Shown here: piece after piece, positions 1-5,985 of the stretch
How the letters are laid out: each line of letters begins with the position of its first letter
How positions within the stretch are numbered: position 1 is the stretch's first letter
NCBI GenBank assembly: GCA_964650975.1
Contig: CAZYWA010000500.1
Coordinates: 1 to 5,985, forward strand
Origin: CAZYWA01 sp964650975 [NCBI: uncultured bacterium]
GTDB lineage: Bacteria > JADJOY01
Direction: 5' to 3'
DNA length: 5,985 bases
Notes under the pieces: model-generated
What the model was told of the DNA's origin: nothing
The model's input: the letters and a program-made list of their open reading frames with translations, nothing else
Databases searched by the model: none
Position numbers and translations under genes: made by a program

Positions 1-1161
<1,161 letters not shown>

Positions 1162-1164
1162 GGC

Positions 1165-1170
1165 ATCTCC
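1165..1170 (-). promoter_or_regulatory. Ribosome binding site of the thiolase gene
   Basis: On the minus strand GGAGAT precedes the ATG at 1161, with 5 nt between GGAG and the start codon. This fits a Shine-Dalgarno site and decides the start. Two other ATG triplets just upstream, beginning at 1166 and 1172, are in different frames. Confidence 0.7.
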
Positions 1171-1227
1171 ATCGCACCAGGTCGCCGCGTCTCGGTCGGC
1201 GCCCGCGCTGAAAGGTTGGCTTCGGGA

Positions 1228-1236
1228 AAGATAGCA
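1228..1236 (-). promoter_or_regulatory. Candidate extended -10 promoter element for the thiolase
   Basis: The minus strand reads TGC-TATCTT, which matches the extended -10 pattern TGn-TATAAT at TG and at four of six hexamer positions. It lies in one of the few A/T-richer spots of the region. No convincing -35 hexamer sits 16-18 bp upstream. Transcription would start near 1221 and leave a leader of about 60 nt. This is motif matching only, in an organism whose sigma factor preferences are unknown. Confidence 0.3.
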
Positions 1237-1261
1237 GACGAGGAACCTGGCCCGGCGGACG

Positions 1262-1270
1262 TGTTAGCTT
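1262..1270 (+). promoter_or_regulatory. Candidate extended -10 promoter element for sucA-sucB-lpd
   Basis: The plus strand reads TGT-TAGCTT, matching the TG of an extended -10 and three of six -10 positions (T, A and the final T). There is no good -35 hexamer at the right distance. A start near 1277 would give a leader of about 49 nt that opens almost directly with the hairpin at 1284-1306. The support is weak, but this is the best-looking site before the operon. Confidence 0.25.
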
Positions 1271-1283
1271 ACTGGGTCTTTTC

Positions 1284-1306
1284 CGGTGCCCTGCCGCAGG
1301 GAACCG
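1284..1306 (+). other. Imperfect inverted repeat (hairpin) in the sucA leader
   Basis: The left arm CGGT-G-CCCTG (1284-1293) pairs with the right arm CAGGG-A-ACCG (1297-1306) across a 3-nt loop (CCG). This gives 5 bp, one G-A mismatch, then 4 bp. It lies between the candidate promoter and the ribosome binding site of sucA. It could be an RNA hairpin in the leader or a DNA operator. No run of U follows, so it is not a typical intrinsic terminator. Confidence 0.45.
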
Positions 1307-1316
1307 AGGACCGAGG
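1303..1316 (+). promoter_or_regulatory. Tandem ACCGAGG repeat holding the sucA ribosome binding site
   Basis: ACCGAGG occurs twice back to back at 1303-1309 and 1310-1316. The second copy puts GAGG (1313-1316) 9 nt before the sucA ATG at 1326, an acceptable Shine-Dalgarno distance. The first GAGG is about 16 nt away, too far to be ideal. The ACCG of the first copy also forms the outer right arm of the leader hairpin. Confidence 0.5.
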
Positions 1317-1325
1317 CTTCCTTCC

Positions 1326-4163
1326 ATGGCTGAAGCGGAGAGCTGGCCGCATCCGTCGAATCTCGGCTTCGTGGAGGAGCTCTACGTCCGCTGGCTGCGC
1401 GATCCCAGCGCCGTGGACCAGAGCTGGCAGGAATACTTCCGGACCATTCCCTCGGAGAATGGCTTCGCGGTGAATCCGCGGCTCGAACCGGCCGAGGCGG
1501 CGGGAAGCATCTTCCGGCCGTCGAGCCGCAACGGTCAGGCGGAGGGCGCCGCTGCGGCGGCGGCCCATCCACGGGAGCGAGACGACGATTCGGTCCGGTT
1601 GCTGCAGGACCGAGTCGATCAGCTGATTCGCGCGTTCCGCCTACGCGGCCACCTGATCGCGGCGATCGACCCGCTCGGGTTGCCGCGCCCTTACCAGCGC
1701 GAGCTCGATCCCGCCTTCTACAAGCTCACCGAGGCCGATCTCGACCGCGTGTTCTCGAGCGAGACCATCGCCGGCGAGGGCGCGCTGACCCTGCGCCGCA
1801 TCCTCAAACGGCTCCACACCACGTATTGCCGGTCGGTGGGCGTGCAGTTCATGCACATCACCGACTACGGCGTGAAGGCGTGGCTGCAGAGCCGCATGGA
1901 GACCAGCGAGAACCGGATCATCCTCACCCGCCACGAGCAGCTACGCATCCTGCGCCGGCTCACCGACGCGGTGTTCTTCGAGGAGTTCATCCAGCGCCGC
2001 TTCCAGGGCGCCAAGTCGTTCTCGCTGGAAGGCTCGGAGAGCCTGATCCCGCTCCTCGACCTCGCGATCGAGCACGCCGGCGACACGGGCGTCGAGCAGA
2101 TCGTGATCGGGATGAGCCACCGCGGCCGGCTCAACGTGCTCTCCAACATCATGGGGAAGAGCGCGGGCGAGATCTTCGCGGAGTTCGAGGATTCGAGCCC
2201 CGAGCTCTCGCTCGGCCGTGGCGACGTCAAGTATCACCTGGGCTATTCGAGCGACTGGCGCACCGCCGCCGGGAAGAACGTGCACCTGTCGCTGGCCTTC
2301 AACCCCAGCCACCTGGAGTTCGTGGGTCCGGTGGTCCAGGGCCGGGTGCGAGCCAAGCTCGACCGCATGGGCGGCGACGATCCGGCGCGCCGGGCGCTCG
2401 GCATCGTGATCCACGGCGACGCCGCGTTCGCCGGCGAGGGCGTGGTGCAGGAGATGCTCAACCTGAGCCGCCTCGAGCCCTACTCGACCGGCGGCACCAT
2501 CCACGTGGTGGTGAACAACCAGATCGGGTTCACCACCCCTCCTCACCAGGCCCGCTCCACGACCTACCCCACCAGCATCGCGCGCATGCTCCATTCGCCG
2601 ATCTTCCACGTGAACGGCGAGGATCCCGAGGCCGTGGCGCAGGTGGTGCGGATGGCGCTCGACTTCCGCCAGCGCTTCCGTCGCGACGTGTTCATCGACA
2701 TGTACGGCTACCGCCGCCGCGGCCACAACGAGGGCGACGAGCCGTCGTTCACCCAGCCGCTTCTCTATCGGGCCATCGAGGCGCGCAAGCCGGTTCGCGA
2801 GGGCTACCTCGACCACCTGTTGCGGCTGGAAGGTGTGACCCGCGAGGAAGCCGACGCACTCGCCGAGAAGCGCCGCGAGTACCTCGAGAACGAGCTCAAG
2901 CGCGCTCACGCCATCAAGGTCCTGCCCAGCGAGAACCCGATGGGCGGACTGTGGCATGCCTATGCCGGCGGCAACGAGCTCGAAGTGGAGGAGCTCGAGA
3001 CCGGCGTGCCCGCGCCGCAGCTCACACGCCTTCTCGAGGCACAAACCAAGCTACCGGCGAGCTTTCACCCGCACCCCAAGATCGCCAAGATCCTCGAAGG
3101 GCGACGGGAGATGGCGTCCGGCGCGAAGCGGCTCGACTGGGCGGCGGGCGAGTCGCTCGCCATGGCGACGCTCGCCGTGAACGGCGTCCGGATCCGCCTC
3201 ACCGGACAAGACGCCGAGCGCGGAACCTTCAGCCACCGCCACGCGGTGCTCCACGATTTCGAGGACGGCCACGGCTACATGCCGCTCGGCCATCTCGCCA
3301 CCGAGCAGGGGCCGGTCGACATCCACAACAGCCCGCTCTCGGAGATCGCGCCCCTCGCCTTCGAGTACGGCTACAGCCTCGACTATCCGGACGCGCTGGT
3401 GATGTGGGAAGCGCAGTTCGGCGATTTCGCCAACGTTGCGCAAGTGATCATCGATCAGTACATCGTGAGCGCCGAGCAGAAGTGGCGGCGGCTGAGCGGG
3501 CTGGTGCTGCTCCTGCCGCACGGCGCGGAAGGCGCCGGCCCCGAGCACTCGAGTGCCCGGCTGGAACGTTTCCTGTCGATGGCCGCCGAGGACAACATCC
3601 AGGTGACGCAGCCCACGACGCCGGCGCAGATGTTCCACCTGCTCCGGCGTCAGGTCCTCCGACCGTGGCGAAAGCCGCTGATCGTCATGACACCCAAGAG
3701 CCTGCTGCGATTGCCGGCGGCCACGTCGGCGCTCGAGGAGCTCGAGTCGGGAACGTTCCAGCGCGTCATCGTGGATCCACGCCCGGCGAACAAGGCCAAG
3801 AAGGCCACCCGCATCCTGCTCTGCTCCGGCAAGATCGCCTACGAGCTCGAGAAGAAGCGCACCGAGCTCGAACGCGCCGACGTCGCGATCTTTCGCATCG
3901 AGCAGCTCTTCCCCTTCCCCACCGAGATCCTGCGCCGCGCGCTGGCACCCTACGCCGACGGGACGCCGGTCTTCTGGGTCCAGGAAGAGCCGGAAAACAT
4001 GGGTGCCTGGCGGCACCTGCGCGTGAAGTTCCTCGACCAGCTCTTCGAGCGGTTCCCGTTCGCGGGTGTGTCGCGTCCCGCGTCGGCGAGCCCGGCGACC
4101 GGGTCGCACAACAGCCACAAGCTCGAGCAAGACGCCATCCTCTCCGAAGCCTTCGGGCTATAG
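1326..4163 (+). CDS. sucA: 2-oxoglutarate dehydrogenase E1 component
   Basis: This is the thiamine-diphosphate E1 subunit of the cytoplasmic OGDH complex. It decarboxylates 2-oxoglutarate and succinylates the lipoyl arm of E2. At 945 aa it is close to the usual E1o length (E. coli about 933). Residues 12-40 (LGFVEELYVRWL, DPSAVDQSWQEYF) are the N-terminal segment known in the family for E2 binding. An Ala/Pro-richer linker follows at about 52-85. The E1 dehydrogenase core spans about 200-530, with MSHRGRLNVL (263-272; His265 matches a substrate-binding His), GDVKYHLGYSSD (299-310), LAFNPSHLEFVGPVV (323-337), the ThDP/Mg motif GDAAFAGEGVVQE (364-376) with NNQIGFTT (397-404), and RRGHNEGDEPS (464-474). 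The transketolase pyrimidine domain is about 600-800 (RGTFSHRHAV, WEAQFGDFANVAQ), and the C-terminal domain ends with RPASASPATG (917-926). Residues 732-738 read GAEGAGP where E. coli has GYEGQGP. The start is fixed by homology from residue 12 and by the GAGG site. First gene of the operon, 9 bp before sucB. Confidence 0.98.
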   Translation: MAEAESWPHPSNLGFVEELYVRWLRDPSAVDQSWQEYFRTIPSENGFAVNPRLEPAEAAGSIFRPSSRNGQAEGAAAAAAHPRERDDDSVRLLQDRVDQLIRAFRLRGHLIAAIDPLGLPRPYQRELDPAFYKLTEADLDRVFSSETIAGEGALTLRRILKRLHTTYCRSVGVQFMHITDYGVKAWLQSRMETSENRIILTRHEQLRILRRLTDAVFFEEFIQRRFQGAKSFSLEGSESLIPLLDLAIEHAGDTGVEQIVIGMSHRGRLNVLSNIMGKSAGEIFAEFEDSSPELSLGRGDVKYHLGYSSDWRTAAGKNVHLSLAFNPSHLEFVGPVVQGRVRAKLDRMGGDDPARRALGIVIHGDAAFAGEGVVQEMLNLSRLEPYSTGGTIHVVVNNQIGFTTPPHQARSTTYPTSIARMLHSPIFHVNGEDPEAVAQVVRMALDFRQRFRRDVFIDMYGYRRRGHNEGDEPSFTQPLLYRAIEARKPVREGYLDHLLRLEGVTREEADALAEKRREYLENELKRAHAIKVLPSENPMGGLWHAYAGGNELEVEELETGVPAPQLTRLLEAQTKLPASFHPHPKIAKILEGRREMASGAKRLDWAAGESLAMATLAVNGVRIRLTGQDAERGTFSHRHAVLHDFEDGHGYMPLGHLATEQGPVDIHNSPLSEIAPLAFEYGYSLDYPDALVMWEAQFGDFANVAQVIIDQYIVSAEQKWRRLSGLVLLLPHGAEGAGPEHSSARLERFLSMAAEDNIQVTQPTTPAQMFHLLRRQVLRPWRKPLIVMTPKSLLRLPAATSALEELESGTFQRVIVDPRPANKAKKATRILLCSGKIAYELEKKRTELERADVAIFRIEQLFPFPTEILRRALAPYADGTPVFWVQEEPENMGAWRHLRVKFLDQLFERFPFAGVSRPASASPATGSHNSHKLEQDAILSEAFGL

Positions 4164-4172
4164 GTCCGCTCC

Positions 4173-5405
4173 ATGCCCACTGACATCGTGGTGCCGTCCG
4201 TCGGCGAATCCATCACCGAGGTCGAGATCGGCGACTGGCTCAAGAAGGAAGGCGAGTGGGTCGACAAGGACGCCTCGGTGGTGGTGATCGAGAGCGAGAA
4301 GGCCACCGTCGAGATTCCGGCGCCGGTCGCGGGAACGCTCGCGCGCATCCTGAAGCCCAAGGGAGCGAAAGCCACCATCGGCGAGGCGATCGGCCAGATC
4401 GCCGAGGGGACCAAGCCCGCCGCGGCGCCGGCACCAGCCGCTCAGCCGGCGACGCCATCGGCCAAGGCACCCGTGACGACGCAACCGGTACCGCCCTCGC
4501 CGCCACGGACCGCAGCACCTGCGGCCGCGGCCGAGCCTCGCGTGATGCCCGCCGCGCAGCGGGTTCTCGACCAGCGAGGGATCAGCGCGTCGGACGTCAC
4601 GGCGACTGGACCCGGCGGGCGAATCCTCAAAGAGGACGCCGAACGTCACTCGCCGACCCCGGTCGCAACGCCCGTTCCACCTCCGGCCGCGCCGCTCGCG
4701 GGCGGAGGTGACGACGAGGTGATCCCCATGAGCCCGCTCAGGCGCAAGATCGCCGAGCGACTCGTGCAATCGCAGCAAACGGCGGCGCTGCTCACCACCT
4801 TCAACGAGATCGACATGTCCGCGGTCGCCGCGCTCCGGAAGCAGTACCAGGAGGCGTTCCTCGCGCGCTACTCGATCAAGCTCGGCTTCATGTCGTTCTT
4901 CGTGAAGGCGGCGGTCGACGCGCTGCACCGGGTGCCGGCGGTGAACGCCGAGATCCGCGGGAACGACCTCGTCTATCACCGCTACTACGACATCGGCGTC
5001 GCGGTGGGCGGCGGGCGCGGGCTGGTGGTGCCGGTGATCCGCGGCGCTGACCGGCTGTCGTTCTCGGAGGTCGAGCTCCAGATCGACGACTTCGGGAAGC
5101 GGGCGCAATCGGGGAAACTCAAGCCCGAGGAGCTGGCCGGCGGGACCTTCACGATCTCGAACGGCGGCGTTTACGGCTCGCTGCTCTCGACGCCGATCGT
5201 GAACCCACCGCAGACCGGCATTCTCGGTCTGCACAAGATCGAGGACCGGCCCATCGCTCTCAACGGTCAGGTCGTGATCCGGCCGATGATGTACGTGGCG
5301 CTCACCTACGATCACCGCATCATCGACGGACGCGAGGCCGTGACGTTCCTGAAGCGCATCAAGGAAACCATCGAGGACCCCACTCGCATGCTGATCGAGA
5401 TCTGA
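4173..5405 (+). CDS. sucB: Dihydrolipoyllysine succinyltransferase, E2 component of 2-oxoglutarate dehydrogenase
   Basis: This is the core subunit of the OGDH complex; it carries the succinyl group on a lipoyl arm and transfers it to CoA. The 410 aa length is normal for E2o. It has one lipoyl domain (1-78), beginning [20 protein letters not shown], with the lipoylated Lys43 in ESEKATVE. A flexible Ala/Pro linker (79-120) leads to the peripheral-subunit-binding domain (about 122-157: [28 protein letters not shown]), which holds E3 and/or E1. After a second linker (158-180) comes the acyltransferase domain (183-410), with [54 protein letters not shown] and the catalytic [12 protein letters not shown] (His381, Asp385). 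The [17 protein letters not shown] and [13 protein letters not shown] signatures favour E2o over pyruvate dehydrogenase E2. It starts 9 bp after the sucA stop. The only Shine-Dalgarno-like bases are an AGG at 4162-4164, overlapping that stop codon, so translation is probably coupled to sucA. Confidence 0.97.
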   Translation: MPTDIVVPSVGESITEVEIGDWLKKEGEWVDKDASVVVIESEKATVEIPAPVAGTLARILKPKGAKATIGEAIGQIAEGTKPAAAPAPAAQPATPSAKAPVTTQPVPPSPPRTAAPAAAAEPRVMPAAQRVLDQRGISASDVTATGPGGRILKEDAERHSPTPVATPVPPPAAPLAGGGDDEVIPMSPLRRKIAERLVQSQQTAALLTTFNEIDMSAVAALRKQYQEAFLARYSIKLGFMSFFVKAAVDALHRVPAVNAEIRGNDLVYHRYYDIGVAVGGGRGLVVPVIRGADRLSFSEVELQIDDFGKRAQSGKLKPEELAGGTFTISNGGVYGSLLSTPIVNPPQTGILGLHKIEDRPIALNGQVVIRPMMYVALTYDHRIIDGREAVTFLKRIKETIEDPTRMLIEI

Positions 5406-5427
5406 ACCCGTCCGACCCAGGCGAGCC

Positions 5428-5985
5428 ATGGAAACGCACGACCACGATCTGGTGGTGATCGGCTCCGGCCCGGGCGGCTACCAGGCCGCGATCCGCGCCG
5501 CGCAGCTCGGCCTCGACGTCGGCGTGGTCGAGAAGGACGCGACCTTGGGCGGCACCTGCCTCAACGTCGGCTGCATTCCCAGCAAGGCGCTGCTCGAATC
5601 GAGCGAGCTCTACGCCGAGGCGCAGGGCGGCGCGCTGGCCCAGCACGGCGTCAAGGCCACCGGCGTCGAGCTCGATCTGGAAACCTTGCTCAAGCGCAAG
5701 ACCCAGATCGTGAAGGCGCTCACCACCGGCGTCGCGAGCCTCTTCAAGAAGCACAAGATCACCCGCTACACGGGCCACGGGCGGCTCGCGGGCGCGGGCC
5801 GCGTGGCGGTCGCGCACGGCTCCGAGCCGAACGCCGAGATCGTGGCCGAGCTCGGCGCGAAGAACGTGCTGCTCGCGAGCGGCAGCAAGGTGGCGAGCTT
5901 GCCGGGCGTCGAGCTCGACGGCGACCGCGTCGTCACCAGCACCGAGGCGCTGAGCTTCACCGCCGTACCGGGGCACCTGGTGGTG
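5428..5985 (+). CDS. lpd: Dihydrolipoyl dehydrogenase, E3 component (N-terminal part; runs off the window)
   Basis: E3 is the flavoprotein that reoxidises the dihydrolipoyl arm of E2 and passes electrons to NAD+. The window shows 186 codons with no stop, out of about 460-480 in the family. The N-terminus METHDHDLVVIGSGPGGYQA carries the FAD dinucleotide-binding GxGxxG (12-17), with the acidic Glu35 ending strand two (VGVVEK). The redox-active disulfide is Cys44/Cys49 in GGTCLNVGCIPSKALL. LLASGSKVASLPG (148-160) corresponds to the second FAD-contact motif, usually ATGSxPxxLPG. The NAD domain, interface domain and catalytic His-Glu pair lie beyond the window. ATG 5428 is 22 bp after the sucB stop, with a modest AGG at 5419-5421 as ribosome binding site. 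Its place after sucB indicates an E3 made with this complex, though such enzymes often also serve pyruvate dehydrogenase or glycine cleavage. Confidence 0.95.
   Translation, partial: METHDHDLVVIGSGPGGYQAAIRAAQLGLDVGVVEKDATLGGTCLNVGCIPSKALLESSELYAEAQGGALAQHGVKATGVELDLETLLKRKTQIVKALTTGVASLFKKHKITRYTGHGRLAGAGRVAVAHGSEPNAEIVAELGAKNVLLASGSKVASLPGVELDGDRVVTSTEALSFTAVPGHLVV

Noticed and set aside
1183-1201. Short inverted repeat CGCCG...CGGCG in the thiolase leader
   Set aside because: It has only 5 bp arms with a 9-nt loop, made entirely of G and C, which is expected by chance at this base composition.
1941-4130. Two minus-strand open frames (367 and 359 codons) antisense to sucA
   Set aside because: They mirror the codon structure of sucA and resemble no family I know, so I treat them as shadows of GC-rich codon usage.
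1826-4183. 785-codon plus-strand open frame inside sucA in another frame
   Set aside because: It overlaps almost the whole of a full-length, well-conserved sucA. The translation is a low-complexity Arg/Pro/Ala-rich string typical of a shifted high-GC frame.
4413-4530. Ala/Pro-rich repetitive stretch in sucB
   Set aside because: This is the normal flexible linker between the lipoyl and subunit-binding domains of E2 proteins, not a repeat element or insertion.
4158-5429. 423-codon minus-strand open frame antisense to sucB
   Set aside because: sucB on the plus strand has lipoyl, binding and catalytic domains in order. The antisense product is Arg/Asp/His-rich without motifs and has no plausible ribosome binding site or context.

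Overview
The window is a stretch of high-GC bacterial chromosome (roughly two-thirds G+C by eye) carrying central carbon metabolism. It holds three tightly packed plus-strand genes for the 2-oxoglutarate dehydrogenase (OGDH) complex: sucA (E1), sucB (E2) and the start of lpd (E3). A thiolase gene reads away from them on the minus strand. The separate E1o and E2o proteins, rather than the fused E1/E2 form of many Actinobacteria, and the order sucA-sucB-lpd suggest a GC-rich Gram-negative-type lineage. Candidates are Proteobacteria, Myxococcota, Gemmatimonadota or a related candidate phylum such as Eisenbacteria. I cannot fix the taxon from the sequence alone.

Layout: 1-1161 (minus) is an acetyl-CoA acyltransferase/acetyltransferase missing only its extreme C-terminus, which lies beyond base 1. 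1162-1325 is a divergent intergenic region with a good ribosome binding site for the thiolase, a candidate extended -10 element for each strand, and an imperfect hairpin plus a tandem 7-bp repeat in the sucA leader. 1326-4163 is sucA (945 aa), 4173-5405 is sucB (410 aa) and 5428-5985 is the N-terminal 186 codons of lpd, cut by the window edge. The gaps of 9 and 22 bp and the absence of any terminator between them point to one operon.

How the genes work together: E1o decarboxylates 2-oxoglutarate on thiamine diphosphate and passes the succinyl group to the lipoyl-lysine of E2o. E2o transfers it to CoA, and E3 reoxidises the dihydrolipoyl arm with NAD+. The thiolase probably cleaves 3-ketoacyl-CoA to acetyl-CoA, or condenses acetyl-CoA in reverse, so it sits at the acetyl-CoA entry to the same cycle. 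That metabolic link is inference.

I found no mobile element, CRISPR array, RNA gene or clearly new system. The points worth a second look are small: the structured sucA leader, the shared divergent control region, and unusual residues in otherwise conserved E1 and E3 motifs.
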